Shown here: positions 11,690-26,448 of the stretch, one piece after another
How the letters are laid out: every line of letters starts with the position of its first letter
How positions within the stretch are numbered: position 1 is the stretch's first letter
Source: Nemopilema nomurai
Lineage: Eukaryota > Cnidaria > Scyphozoa > Rhizostomeae > Rhizostomatidae
Direction: 5' to 3'
Assembly: GCA_003864495.1 (NCBI GenBank)
Contig: ML133498.1
Location: 2,647,839-2,711,838 of the forward strand
DNA: 64,000 nt
Translations under genes and position numbers: made by a program
The notes under the pieces: generated by a model
What the model was told of the DNA's origin: nothing
The model's input: the letters and a program-made list of their open reading frames with translations, nothing else
Database searches by the model: none

Positions 11690-13644
11690 TTCGATCATTT
11701 TTTGAACTTATGTCCCTTTTGTCGCTCTGGCAGTTGTGATAAAGCCTCTCAAAACAATATTTTCAGGAATGTTTAAATTTGCGCAATTTTATATTTGGCA
11801 ACATAAAAGCTGTCAATATTCCTATGAAAATCCGGGACAAGAGGCTATGCAAATAGCGAAACGTTCCCAAATGATCCTACCAATCAAAAAGCGGTTGCTG
11901 TGCGTTTACTTTCAGAGTCGTGCAGTGTTCTTATTGCGTGGGAACTGTTGCGTAGCAACATGTCTGATGCCCCGCAGGGTCAAGGAAATGGGCGACGAAA
12001 TGTCCCGGACCCCCAACACTGTCGTTGAGAATTTTTCCCATACAGAAGTAGGGTGGGGGCAAAGGGATCCCAAACGTGCGCATGTGTTCTCGAGGACTCC
12101 CCTTCCGAACTAGGATAGGGGCAAATGTTTACCCAATTAGTGCTGTTCTGTTGTGTTTCTCTCTTTGTGGTGTTTTAGAATTTAAGTATGTTTGGCGTGT
12201 ATGTTATTATATATTTATGGCTTGTGTTGGCTATTCATTGACATATTTATATTTACGATTAGTTGTGGTAGACCTCTACTGGCTGTCAGATAAAGCGAAT
12301 CCCTCTTTGCATAGCGCATGCACTTAAAGGCACCGTATATGAGCATGGCAATCAGAGGATCAGCTAGTCTAACAGTCAGTGGGTCAGGAGCCACCAGCAT
12401 CAAGTGTTAAACATCTATTAACTGACAACTATGCCTTTGTAATAATTGCCAAACCTGTATATACGTGAAACTTATGCATCAGTATGGTTTTATTTATCCT
12501 TACAGCTCTCAGGTATTCCCAAAGCTTTTTGGGGCCTTGTCAGCTTGTTAGACTGTTCCGCGCCGTACTGTTAAATTTATTTTACTCGTCGCCTTACTTG
12601 AAACGTTTTTCTTGTATTTACACAATTTATTCAACCTTGTTACGTTGTTTGCACCTTGTGTTTACTTCTTGTTTATCGTAAGGGGATTATTGATCATTCT
12701 GTATTCGATTGAAACACATGTTCAGCCAACCATCTGTGTTTCTTGTGATGTCTTGCAAGCCGGCTTAGAAAATTCTGTAGCACTCAGTGAAGGATATGGT
12801 CAGGCCTTTTGATGCCAATTTTAGAGAACACGCCATTTCTCAGTTTAAAAACGAGCGGGCGTAGCTTTTGGTGTCCCGGGTTTACCAAAGCAGTAATGAC
12901 TTATGATTATAATAGCCCACAAGGCGAAGAATCTTTGAATTTTCTCTTAAGTTCTATTGCTCCTATTGTCTTAAAACGTAGCTATCTTCTCCTATCTTTA
13001 ATAAAGAAGGCAAGTAAAACGTCAAGGCTCTAAAACTGATTTATTCGCAGGATGACATTACTTTAAAATCGATTGAGAATACTCCTCTGTTTGAAATTTA
13101 CCTCGCTGCAATTTCTTAGAAGAACATTTTTGCACTCAGTCTAACACATTCGTAGCATGATATGCAATTTCTTTTTTTATCGAAACCGATTCAGGAAAAT
13201 TTATAGAGTTATGCATTTAGACGACTTTGCAGAGTCAAATCAAAATTTCATTGAGTAGTTGCACTAGCAATGATGCTTGGTTTGAAAAGTAAAATATGAA
13301 TTTGCCGCGCGAACAGTTCATGGGCAGCCTATGTTTCTCTATCTTGGCGTCTTGAGCTTCCACGCTTCTTGATCAATCATTTAGACTTAAGTCGAGTAAT
13401 GGAATATCTCCTATAAAGTTATAAAAACCTATAAAATTGCAAAGGAGCCGTATGTTATGCCCTTTAGATTGATCAGATAAAGGAAACCTTGAAGTGTGTT
13501 TAGGCGTTGCATAAGCTTTTTTCAAAGCATCGAGTTTGTAAACAAAGTGTACTGGCGGAAAAATCCTAAGCCGTTTCAGTTTGAGGCGGGTGTCTCGTAG
13601 TCGAGGCTAATTAAAGATAATAGCAGTAGCATACTTAGGCCAAA
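11690..13644. other. Spacer between SLC6 and USP39
   Basis: About 2 kb with no recognised gene. It contains one possible alternative 3' exon for the SLC6 gene (11978 or 11985 to 12113, discussed as a finding) and otherwise AT-rich sequence with scattered stops in all frames. The promoter of USP39 should lie near its right end; I see no clear core motif. Confidence 0.5.
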
Positions 13645-16600
13645 ATGGAGGATTCGAAACCGGTTGTTGGAATGAAAAGACCGTTAGTGGAAGAGTATGA
13701 TAGTGAAGAAGAAGCTGAGCAGAAACCTAGGGTGAAAGGTAGCTACTAAAGTTGTGATTTATTCTCCAACCTACCCTGGGAACGCTGAATATGAATTTTA
13801 AAATAGAAAATTTGCTGAGGATTTTTAATTTCCTTTAAAAGCAGACCGTGCATATGAAAAATAATGTGTGGAGCACTTGTCTCTTAACGTCCATCTAGAC
13901 CTTAAAATATGGATTGATCTTTTTAAAGGAATTTTTGAATAATCTGCTATATAATTAATAATTTGGATGCCACTTTCTGTTTGCTTTTACTTGGCACACA
14001 CTTTATTGTAAAACAATACGAAATTTTCACTGCCACCTTATCATAAACAATAATCCGCAAACAAAACATTGCAGCTTCTCACACAATTCAATTAGTATGC
14101 TAGGCAGAGCTACCCACTTTGTTTCTTTGAATTTCATAATTGCTTCCTCCAGATAGCATTATCTACTCATCATTATTCGAATGTTAGATTTTCCTCTTAT
14201 TTTGTTCACCTCTTTTTAGTTGAACCAAACAGAGGTCGTCACTGTCCATATCTTGACACGATCAACAGGTATTTTTTCGATATACCTGAATTAAATGGAC
14301 AGTGTACAAAACTTTACCCAGCAGTAGAGTATCTAAAAAAGTTCATTTCCAAAATGTATGCCCAATTAGTCTGTCTTCCAAGCATGGTCATATCAGTAGA
14401 AGGAGGCAATAGATAAGTGTACTTGTATTGTTCACATAAACTACACTTACATTGCCAGATGGAGAAGGAAAAGTTTGAGAAGAGCTTTTTAATCATGTTG
14501 AGCACTACAAGAGCTACTGATAGCCCCTCTTTAGTGTTTGATTCTAGGACCAAGTGTCTTTAAACTTAGGCTCTGTTCTAGGATTTGTATTAGCTTTTTG
14601 GACACACTTGAAAGTTAATTGCTATTTCCACAAGGCCAAAGGCAGCATCTAACAAGTGGGGGTGTGGAAGATCAGAAAAGGGGCAAATGCACACATCCAT
14701 TTTTGGAATTGAAAGGGGCACTTTTGGGTTTAGAAGGGGCACTTTGGCATTGTTTGCCAAAAAGTGAAGATTCCATTGCCTTTGCCTTTGGCTTCTATAT
14801 CACACTATTTTCATCTGATCATCATTTTCTTAAAAAGTGCATTATTTACTTTATTGTAGGTGAAAATGTTGTTTAGACATTGAAGTTACAAATGATCTTT
14901 TCCTGTGAATTTTCAGATCTTTGTTGGACTTTGACTTTGAAAAGCTATGCACTGTTTCTCTCTCACATTTGAATGTGTATGCGTGCTTAGTGTGTGGAAA
15001 GTATTTCCAAGGTAAAACATTATATTTACAAGTATTTCTAAATACATTTATAGGAAATGAATGAATGCTTTCGGAAACCACACATTCAACTGGTCGGTTT
15101 GATAAAAGTTGTTTCTTGTCGAATTCCTGCAATCAGAGAAATATCCAGATATTTAGGAAAAGCACATAAGCTACATAAGTTTGATAATGATAATATAATT
15201 TGAAGATGATCTTGAAATTAATCTAGAAAAACTCTAAGTAGTAGGTTGTTTTGTTTTAAAGTTTTGCCAATTGAGGCATAGTGGTTGAAAAGTTATATTC
15301 CCAATGTTATCATGTCAAAAAGAAAAATTCAAGGACTCTGCACTTTTCTATCTTGTGATGTGAACTAACATTTATAAACATTATTGTATCTAGAATAGTA
15401 AGATATTTACTGTATCTGATTGCCTGCTTATTGTACTATATTGTTTTCAATATATTAGATTAGATTGTTTACACCAATGAAATAATATTGCTTGTTTCGC
15501 AGGGAGAGGTGAACATTCCCATGCATATACTCACAGTGTACATGTTGGCCACCATGTCTATATGAACTTACATACATTGAAGGTTAGTTAAGTTTTTGTT
15601 ACCTGCTATAAGAGTGACGCAAAACAGTTGTAGATTTTTGTTGAGTAAATTGTACTCAGGAATTACTGCTACATTCTAGCTCATTATGTTTACTAGCTCC
15701 AGGTTTTGTCAAAGTCTTTTGTCCATGCTTTTTAAAGTGCTGTTACCCTACATGAGGTCAGAAGGCTTTCTAAAGTTGTCAAAAATGCGAACGCTAGAAG
15801 ATTAAAAGGTTGAAAAGCCTTCAATGACTTTTTATTAAATGTTAATTACAACCTTAACTTTTCTGTTTGAATTGATTGAAATATCCACATAGGTCGTTTG
15901 GATTATATTTTTCTTGCTGAAACTTAAGTTTGATTGTTTTTTACCTACAATGAATATGAACAATTTTGAAAACAGGGATCTAAAGTGGGAAACCTTAAAT
16001 AAAAGTGGTAAGCTATTGCTAACATTTGGTTGCAGTGAACAGCTTTGTGACTTGATCTTCAAACTGCTAGCTTTGTAAGAGGAAATGCATTGAACAATGT
16101 TCAATGTTTTTCACCACCACGGTTTGCAATCCAGAGTTAAAACTTAAAGGCTATATAGAGTTTCTGAATTGAAATTAAATTAAAACTTTTTAAAAAAACC
16201 TTTAAAGTCTAGATTTTTAAGAGTTTCTTGAAACGACTGTGGATGCATCAATGTTTAAAATCTTTGCTGATTTGAGTTGAATCATTTAATATTTCCCAAC
16301 CTATAGAAAAAATATTTTCTCCTGCAAAAGCTGGCTATTGATTATTTAAAAGCAGCTTATTTATAATCTGAAATGAATTTTCTCTTTTTCTGTAGTTTTA
16401 CTGTCTGCCAGACAACTATGAGATTGTTGACTCATCATTGGATGACATTAAGGTAGCTTTACAGTGACTTCAGTGTTATTAAACTCAATTATCCATTTTA
16501 TGCTTTTGTTTATGACGTTTATCATAGAGGTTTCTTTGGGGATATTTGTTTTATAATCTATGGCAGTTAAGTAATTTCATGATGAAGCACCTTATTGCTG

Positions 16601-19600
16601 TCATATTTAACTGTTTATGACATTGCTCTTAAGCTAGTTATGCATTGTATGAAATTTATCAAGGCTATGTTTTAATGTAAACCATTCTAATTTGATCCAA
16701 TCTAACCTAGATGTAGATACTTTCCTTTCTAGAGCATCATTATTATGGTTTTTTAGACTCCCTCATCATTCATATCAATGTTGATCCATTTATTTTTGCA
16801 GTATGTTTTAAAACCTACTTTTACAAAAGAGTTAATTGGAAGGCTGGACTCAAACGGGGACATGTCACGTGCTTTTGATGGCACACTGTATCTTCCTGGT
16901 GAGTTGGTAACTTAAGTCTGTTTTTTCAATTATTATTCAGAGTCCTGAACATGTTACTGTGCCTATATAGGACTTAATACTGGTGTCGTGGACTCAACGA
17001 CTTCAGATTTTTTTGACTGGTCACAGAAGTTGATTGTAGCACAGCCCTTTGAAATAGGTTTGCACCGTTATCTGGTAATTTTTGCGGCAGCTTTAAGTCT
17101 ATGCTTTGTAACTGATCAAGATTAAAAAAATTAAAAAAAACAATAATCAACTACAATTCTGTTGCGTGATTGGGCAATAGGCTTGTTTTATGGCGGTAAT
17201 GGCGGAAGAATATGATGGCGTGCTTATTGAGCAAACATGAACAACTTTTGCGTTTCATAAGTGATGATTAGACATTGAGTTCTTTTTACTTTCATTTTGG
17301 AGATTAAGCTATCAAGCAGTGTTTCAGTTCTTGGAAATGTGGTTTATTGTCACGCGATTGCATCGTTTGTTGCTGTAGATGATATTTGTTCGTGTTTATG
17401 TATTATTAAATCACTGGCACTTTTGTGTTTGATTATGATTGGGACTTCTTCAATACCTCTCTTTAATGAAAAATTGAGAAAAGAAACAAAAAGGTGACTT
17501 CCATACCTGATTTTTTCCAAAGCTTTGATTAAAAATTTCTGAGAATTATAATTTGACGATCGTACTAATGGCAAAACCATAGTAGGAGATTCAAAGCATC
17601 ACCTTCTATATACCTCGACCTGCATACATGGTATCAAATATTCCATGAAATATGAGCAAATGTTTTTTGGTACAAAACTTCACTATTATGAGAAACAGCG
17701 GAAACATGATTTGTTAAAGAGTTGCATACAGGACCGTCTTGCTTATAGGGAGTGCTAATGAATCGAATTTTTCCATTGTTTAGGTATCGTTGGGGTCAAC
17801 AACATAAAAGCGAATGATTATTTGAATGTCGTTTTGCAGGTAATTATGCTTGGATGTCTTTAATGTTTTCAGCTTCTAATAATTCTTGTCATCTTAATGC
17901 ATTTTCCTTTATACATAGACATCTTATTTTATTAATTTCAGAAGTTCGAGGGAGAAAACGTCCTGAAAATATTTTGCAGAAGGGCCCTTTAAAGTGTCTC
18001 GTCAAGCTTTTATCTCATGCTGAGTTTATTCTGCCACCCCCCCCTATACCCCTAACCTTTTTGTTCCAATTATTCTGTCTTTGGCTACAGTTGAACCAAT
18101 TCGAAACCTTCTTCAAGGAAGATAAATGTCATAATGTTAAAAACAATGAGATCTGGAGGATGCAAAGGTGATTGGACAAGCGTGCTTATTTTTTTTACAA
18201 AAATTGCTTTGATTTCAGCTTTTGATCCTCACCATATGACACCTTATCTCCAGGGTTACTTTGCGTTTTTATTTCATAGGGGTTGGCTTTCGTCACTCCG
18301 ATTCGAAATTTCTTTTTAAAAGAGGAGAACTACGGGTCAATCAAGAGGCCCCCGGGAGACACTATGTTCCCTCTTGGTATGTTCTTTTATGGGGGTAGTC
18401 CTCCATTTTTATTGTGTAGAGCACTACACTTATTCACATTGGTGCTGGCTTGTTCTATCCTTTTTTGATGCAATTCACTTATTAAGGGTCTCCGAGTAGA
18501 CCCAGAGAGTGACAAGGGGGGGGGGGGCAAACTTTGATGCAAAAAGGTGCAGAGACAAGAACAGGATGAATTTTTAATAACTTTCAACAAGTTAAAATTT
18601 GCAAAAAAGGTTGCCGAGCAGGCTTACCCACTGGCATCAGAGGTCTATTTATTTGGAGGAAACAAAAGGCTTGAGTAATTTGTATTGGTTATTTTCTATA
18701 CATTTGCTTTGTTGATTGTTGGTTTTGCCAACATTGCTCTGTCCATGCTCCACTGTTCAATTTTAGACTATCCCCGTTTTTTGGGTATATTTTACGGGAC
18801 ATTAAAATACTGTACAGGCGTACAGTCAATGTCAACTCTTGTCAACAATGTCAATTTCCTTGTTGATGTTTTGTAGGTTGTTGTTTCGCTTGTATTGATG
18901 ATTTGCTTTTGTCCTTTTTCTGAAAGTGCAAAGATTTGGGGAGCTAATCAGAAAAATCTGGAACCCAAGAAACTTCAAAGCGCACGTCAGTCCTCATGAG
19001 ATGCTCCAGGTTAAAAGCCCTTCGTCATTTGCTTCGTAATTTTGCTGCATACTTCTTCTTCAATTGTTTTGGCTTTCGAGAATTGCCATTTGGCTAAAAA
19101 CCCCCCTGCTGCCTATCTCGTTTCACAGTTCGGTTTTTGCACTGTCACTTGCGCCCACTTTCCCTTTTACATATAGAGCCTCAGTTGCGAGTCCAATCCT
19201 GATTTGAATCTTGTTCTTGAGATCTTTGAAATCAGTTAGGCCAACTTCATCGCGAAACTTTTCACAGACCCTTGCTAGTATTTTTGTGAAAAACAAGCCT
19301 CTCTTGTGTAATTTTCAGGATATGGAATGTTCCATATCGAGAGATAGATCAAGCAACGCCTTACTACTTAAATTTTGTACGGGTTGGTAGGCATTTTATT
19401 CAAAATTTGTATTCATATATTTCACTCTTCGATTCCAGGCAGTCTCTTCATGCAGCAAGAAAAAGTTTCAGTTTACTGTCCAAGGTATTATTTCTTCTTG
19501 GGGAAGAACTTTTATCATGAAAGTACTTTATTTACTTTTACTGTATTTTCTTTCTTCCTTTCTTTGCACGATAGTTTCTTATGTAGATATATGATTATGA

Positions 19601-22600
19601 TAATTCAAATAATGTATGATTTGTTTAGTAACTGTTAACTGAGTATTTAACTACAAAGAAACTAGATCCATTCGCTCATGTTACATGAAACCCGGAACTA
19701 AAAATTTGGAATTTACCTTAGAGGAAAACATTCGATCCCAGAAGGCATCTTCTTAAGGCTTGCCCGATAGGTCCTGAGACCTCCTGGTGTCTTTTTGTTG
19801 CTGCGTAATGCCACCAAAGAGACTGGGTAACGTTTCTCAAGAAACGGCTACATTTTGCCATCTGAAATCTAGTATTTTTGCACACAATAGAAACTGTTTT
19901 GCTATCTGTCATCCTAGGTTTTCCGATTGACTTCTTGTCGTGGTTCCTGAATTCAATTCACATCACGTTAAACGGAAAGAAGAAACCGAATAGCAGTGAG
20001 TAATTTACTTGCTGTTTATCATAAGGAAGCTGCAAATTAATTAAGGCGAAACCAAAATGAGACCATTTTCATTATCCTCAATTTTGATGTGCCATGGCAA
20101 ATCTGTCAAAGCTAGCACAGCTCAGCCCGGTAAACCATACTAAAATCCCTTGATGAAAGGCCAGTTTTACCTTGAAATATAGACGTACTTTTCAAAGTCA
20201 GTTGACTGAATGCCCAATAGTTTGCTTTGGCCTATGCTCTGTACTCATATATGTATGCGAAAGTCTGTTTATTCAAATGATTGTTTTATAAATTCAAGGC
20301 ATTATCTTTAAAACGTTCAGAGGGGAAATGGTTGTTCATAGCCGAAAACTGCCGCAAACAGAGGTAACTCATTAATTCAACTTTCTCCTGCATTGAATTT
20401 TCTTTATTTGGTAGGCTCACATCTTATCTAATTCATGAAAACAGGATATTACAATTCAAGATGTGAATTCTTTGTGTTCCCTCGATTTTATTTCCTTATG
20501 CTCTTGAGCAAGTAATGTAGAAATCTTCGATTACATTAATACTATTCTTTGACGTTGTTACATCCAAAAAGACACTTAATCTGTTTGCAAGACCAATCTG
20601 ATAAAGTAAATTGAATTTAAGTCAGTACCAAACGAAGTTTAAAAAATTACAACAAATTACAACAACAGGGTAAGACTCTCAGGCATGTACATATTGTGAC
20701 ACAAGTCATTATAAATCAGCATTTTAAATCAGTCATTAATGACAATTATCAAAGAATTATCCGAAAATACCCAATGATATAAGTAACGCAGTCCAGGTGT
20801 CTTTTAATTATGAAATAATTATATTTCTAATTTTATGTTAGTTAAGCCTTTAAGTATGGATAAAAAGCACGAAATGATGTAACAGTAATGGTAGAAAACC
20901 ACGTGACGAACTAAGTGTGTATGTATTTAATAGAAAGGTTAGAAAGTTTTAGTAACTGATTTGCAGTCTACAATGCTGTTGGCCATGGCGTGTTCCCACA
21001 GATGCCAAGCAGACCTTCATTAATGGCGTCAGTCTTGTGCTTCTAGATGCATTTTCTACTGGATTTTAAGGATTTTTGGTTCATTTGAGAGTGTGTTTCT
21101 GCATGCAATTCAAATTAATTCTGCAGATGTTTGATCCATTAACAACACTGACTCTGTTTACTTATTCTGTTTCTGAATGCAATTTCCAATTAATTTTACA
21201 GATTTACAATTACGATTTACTGTAATTCTGACTGTTTACTACCGGCTCTGCTTTGCTGTTTATCTGAAATCGTAAAAGCAATGTTTTGTCTACCTGATTC
21301 ATATTGATAGAACACGAAATAACTGTACCATCAAAAACTTCATTTTGAATTTCTTATTTTCTGGTCTTTTGAATTCATAGAACGAAGAAGAGATGAAAAA
21401 GCTAATGGAGCTCGATGACTATAAGGGTAACCGCTTTTTTACCCACTTATTGTTTCATTTGTAAATTAAATTGCGCTTTGGATTCAAGGGATCTCACTCC
21501 ACATCTTCAGTTTGGTGAATTCCACTGTAAATTGAATGCCATCCTTAACTCATTTTTGTGCAACCATTTGACGAAACACCAATTCTATTAAAGGTCAATT
21601 TATGAAAAATTAATAGTCCATGAATATCTAATCGAATTTTTTTGCACCGTTTTCAATCAAAATTCTTCGCAAGCAAATGTTGATGTAAGCTAGAGTCCCG
21701 ACACTTACCAAAACTCTCATCGGCATGTCGGTCTATAATGAAGGCTTTTAATAAATACTTTTTTGCTGGCATCCGGCCATTGAAGTTATATATAAACCCG
21801 ATTGCGCGCAACTATAGTGCCTTTGATTTTCATTCTTTGATATAGGTAATCCAAAAGATGAAAATACTCTCTGTAAATTACCGACAAGGCTGCAGAAATG
21901 TATATTGCTTTTCTTACCAGAACCAGAAATATTTTCTTTTGTAGAAACGAAGACTGAAGCACCTTTTCTTTATTTGACCCTTGACATCCCGCAAGCCCCA
22001 CTTTTCAAGGTAAGGATTGCATACGAGTAGTCGAACCCGGTGAAGCTGGCTTTCTGAGCGCAACTCTGTAAAATTCCGTTATTATGCCTTCAGTGGGGAT
22101 TAGAAGATGCACAGCTCCATAAGTAGTCCTCTTGTTTGGTGTACAGTTGAGCACAACCTACTTGAACTCAAGACCAGTGAGCCCCCTTAAATGTTGTGTT
22201 TGAGAACCCCTAAATGTTGTGTTTGAGAACCCCTAAATGTTGTGTTTGAGTACCCCTTCATGGGATCTAGCGTTACATTATCGTTATGAGACTTTGCCCC
22301 AGAATGCGAAGAATTAGGTGGTTTTCATTGACGAGAATTATGTTTTCTTTGTGATTACTTTTCGCGTTGGCTTCTAAACACCATAAACTGTTTTTTTAGG
22401 AAGTGCACTTGTAGGAACTTTACTAACAAGACTATTAGCGGTCGGCAAATTCTGCTGACAATGAATTGAACATTTTTTCTTTTCATCTTCCATTTATATG
22501 TTTAATTAGCTTGCTTTTTACTCCTGGTTTTTATTGCAAATAATTTTGTTTGAGAAGCTCTTACGTGTTTTGTCTTTGCAGCAAGTGCATATGCATTCCC

Positions 22601-25600
22601 CATAGTAATTTATCTAACGCAAAATGTCATTTGGAAATTTTTAGTACTAAGTTCGCAGATGTTTGGAAACAAACATTACTGATGGTAAATTGTAAGATGG
22701 TTGTGGTTAGATATCTTCAATCAGAAGGCTGATAAAACCTTTTAATGATCGCAAGTTAAACAAGAATAGTGTTTTATTGGCAAATCCTTCACCTTATGTT
22801 TTGCTGTTTCCTAGCGACAAGAAAAAAGCTTTTTCATCTCACTCATAACATTGGCTTTGAAATAATGATGACTTTGGTATCACGCTGAAAGTAAAAAAAG
22901 AGACTACCCGGTTTCATGATTTTAATTAGCTTCTTTTTTTGTCATTAGGATGAGCTGGAAGCAAATATCATTCCACAGGTAACAGGTTTAATTGTACATC
23001 TGCTTTTTATGGCATTTATTCCACATTCATCCAAGCCAAAGTTGTTGGTTACCCGTCATTTTGAACATCGCGTATGTCATGCTTGCTTGTCTCCTCTTTG
23101 AACGCGTTTGATGATTACGTCACTATATTCATGAAGGGTGCATTCGCCAAAATTTTATGTGCCTTATTATGCAAGACGGAAAATAGTATGCCCAAAGTCC
23201 AGACAATACTTTCATAATCGCAGTACAAATAAAGGCAAGTAAAGATACACATAAGCATGTAGTTTGTCAGTCTCTATGGAAAGAAATGGTGTGACGTATT
23301 GTCAATAATAACCTACAAGTAATCTTCAGGCCTACTAATTTGCTAAATTAGAATGGAAGCATAGCTTGATTTTTGTTCGCGTTTTTAACATTGAATGCAT
23401 GGTGGCTTGAAATTGTCTGCCGATACTCAAAATCATTTTGTGTCTCTACCCTTGCAATCGGATAATTGACCTTGAAGTCTTGAGCCACTAATTTCTTTTT
23501 GTAGGTTCCTCTGATAAGTTTGCTGCAGAAGTTCGACGGTGTACAAGAGAAGGTTTGTTATCATCATTCTGACAGTTTTTTTTGTAAATTGCTTTTAAAA
23601 AATTGCTGTAGTTTTGTATTTGGTTGGCATTTGCCTTCTGCCTAGGTTCATAGTTTTCTTAAGAGGATATCATACGAATGTGACCAGTCGAATATTTTAT
23701 TATCTCATTGTATTTTTCCATTACTTTGTCTAAATTCGTTGTTCTTCTATACATTTGTGCATCGTTGTATGCATTGTGTATCATGGTAGCGACAGAAAAA
23801 TAGATCCGGATAAATTCGCTCTCGTATCATGGACATTACGGTACCAAAAAAAATTTTTATGTATTTTTTTGAATCAATACAATCTATTTCATTTGGGTTT
23901 TCACTGCAGTCATAATGATATAACTGGAACATCAGGAGTACAGAAGGATATAATAAGATCTCGCTTCATCATTTTTTACCTCATTAGATGATTCAGGTTT
24001 TCTCACTTCTTACCAGCTTTGTAACTTCTTCAGGAATACAAAACATACAAAGAGAGCTACGTGAAAAGATTCCAGCTAACAAAGCTGCCCCCGTATTTGA
24101 TCATCTTTCTCAAGGTACGCTTTGACGTCATTTTAGTTGTAATAAAGCACCCATTTTTATCAAATTACTTGAAGCTTGAGCAAGGCAAGATGCATAGCTG
24201 CTGGTCTGAGGCCTTTTTATCAAAGTTGCAGTCATATGGAATTATTTCTTGCAAAATTGAGATTGATGTTTTGAAGATGAATGAAATCAGGCTTTGTTTG
24301 CTTGTTATGAACGTTCAGTAATTTCAAACATTTTAACATATTCATTTTTAAATGTTTGTTTAAGATTCGTGTTTCTTATAATTTTCGTTTACATGCTTAC
24401 TTGTCACATTTTAAGAAAATTAAATGCAAAAGGATAATATTTTTATAAAACTTGTTTAACTTTTAGAGATTCAATAACAACACGTTTTTTATTGAGAAAA
24501 ATCCAACCATTGTCAACTTTCCAATCAAGTAAGTGATGTTAATTACAGTAACTCCAGATGGATCGCCACAAGCTTCATTTACTATTCACTCTATATTCAC
24601 GTGTTAAAGTGGCTAGCCTCTTATCTCTTCTCTCTAATTCGTGGTTACCGAATGGGAATAATGGCAGCAAGGGTAGACAATCTGTTCCCTACCGCAGCAT
24701 GTTTCTGCACGAGAGTCTCTGAAGATGATTCTCGTTGGTGATCTTGTAAAGGTACTCTTCTTTACTTCACCTTTTTCATTTTAGAAACTTAGATATGAAG
24801 GAATACTTGGTGGATGATCCAAAAGTAATGGCGAAACATCCTCACACCTCATATGACTTGGTTGCAAACATCTCACACGAAGGAGAACCAGGTACTGTCA
24901 TTTTAATGCTAGTTGTTGGGCTTTTTGACGAATAGAATTTTGTTTCCTGTGGCAAATCAATTTTGCTTCACAAATGCCCGAACGACATTGATAATACTTC
25001 TGGTGGTGTCTGGTCATTTAAGGAGAATTTTTTCCCCTTTGTTCTCACCGGTTTTCATGCTGCAGAGAAACAAATAGGCGCTTGTTTTCAAGAAAGTAGA
25101 TAATGAGAAGAACATAGTTTCTTTGAATACCTAGAGACAATTACAACTGACATTTGTCGCTACAAGGACTGTGAAATGCTCTTGACGCTCTTTACTTTCT
25201 AACATTAGCCTTAGGTTTCAAAATATAACTAATTTTTCTTGCGAATTGCTCTCAGTTGTTATTCTCAAGCAAAGAATTTGATAGATTGTCAATTTGCATC
25301 ACGCATGTTTGCATTTGATGCATGCAATTTGATTCACATCTTTAGGTGCTGGGAAAGGAAACTTTAGAGTCCATGTTTACCACAAGGTTTGTTGACTTTG
25401 TATGTGCTTATTTCACCAACTGCAAAGGAAGACAAGCAGTTTAATCGCAACGAAACGTAACAGATTGGCAATCTGAGCATCCTGGGGCTTTAATTCGTAG
25501 CCACTTGACGCTGGAAACGGAGTATGTCCTTGAATGCTACAGAGAACGTCTTGGAGCACACCTTGAATCCTGTTTATGTACTTCCATATTTTCTTAGCCG

Positions 25601-26189
25601 TTAGAATTATATCAAAATGCCCAAGATCCATACCAGTTAATGCCATCGCCTTCATTCTTTTAACCTATCTACGATCCCTACACCAAGTCACATCTGAAAA
25701 CGTGTGCTACGTTTGCCCTACAAAAGTATTCCAACCAACACAACATTTAAATGCAATGGATGTTGTTTGATCGCCAAAGCGAGTCCAATGCTCAGCTCCG
25801 AGTGGGCATCCAACCGGAGTTCTTGTAACTTCTTCATTTTCCCATTTGAAGCTGAGCGATTTCTTTGTTCAGGGTGCTAAACATTGGTTCGAGCTTCAGG
25901 ATCTGCACGTAAAGGAGATTCTTCCCCCAATGATAACGCTCTCAGAATCCTACATTCAGGTTTGTTGCTGCCACTTATCAACTGCTTTTGCCATTCCTTG
26001 GGCTAAAATTGACTTCCCTTGAAAAACTGCGGACTTTGTTTTAATTTTCCTGCTAACCAATCTCATATTTAATGCATTTTTAGATCAAATTCGTTGCTCA
26101 TTCATTCACACCCAAGTTGCATTCTCCACAGATTTGTAATTGCACCTTTTGTCTGCTTCTTCTAGATATGGGAGCTGCAACAGAGCTGA
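13645..26189 (+). CDS. USP39: USP39 / Sad1, ubiquitin-protease-like tri-snRNP factor
   Basis: Splicing factor needed for assembly of the U4/U6.U5 tri-snRNP. Exons: 13645-13738, 14220-14268, 14917-15011, 15503-15582, 16396-16452, 16802-16898, 17784-17839, 18280-18376, 18927-19009, 19439-19484, 19918-19995, 20299-20363, 21381-21426, 21945-22009, 22949-22978, 23505-23552, 24034-24114, 24467-24528, 24785-24891, 25346-25386, 25873-25959, 26166-26189. The sum is 1488 nt, 495 aa; human is 565, the difference lying in the N-terminal region. A zf-UBP domain (residues about 38-125) shows CPYLDTINR, CLVCGKYFQGRG and HSHAYTHSVHVGHHVYMNLH. The UCH-like fold follows. The catalytic Cys position is Asp (NIKANDYLN, about residue 169) and the His-box His appears to be Asn (GNF), so it should be inactive like other USP39 proteins. 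All introns are GT-AG. The short N-terminus lacks the long RS-rich stretch of vertebrates. Confidence 0.96.
22186..22258. repeat. 25-bp tandem repeat, about 3 copies
   Basis: The unit CCCCTAAATGTTGTGTTTGA plus GAA repeats about three times in USP39 intron 14. The two central copies are identical. Confidence 0.8.
25413..25655 (-). other. Open minus-strand frame in USP39 intron 20, unrecognised
   Basis: An 80-codon frame antisense to USP39 that falls wholly between exons 20 and 21. Its composition is protein-like (for example ANLLRFVAIKLL), but it matches no family I know and has no clear splice partners. It could be a decayed insert. Confidence 0.15.
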
Positions 26190-26442
26190 TTGATGTCCTG
26201 TCTTGAAAACCACTTTCTGTTTACCAAGAAAGAATTTTTAACCACTCTCTGTTACCAAGAAAGCAAACTATGATATGCACTGCCTAGTCACATTTGGAAG
26301 AGTTGAGACTCAAATAATGATATTAGAACTTTTAGGGACAGTGAAAGGAACCCAATATTGTCAGTGCAACAAGATGCAGTTATCTGCCGTTGTGAACAAG
26401 GGATATGAGCATTATCCGTTAAAGTTGATAGGGATTGCATTG

Positions 26443-26448
26443 AATAAA
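26443..26448 (+). terminator. Candidate polyadenylation signal of USP39
   Basis: AATAAA 254 bases after the USP39 TGA stop; the first clear canonical signal downstream. Confidence 0.55.
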
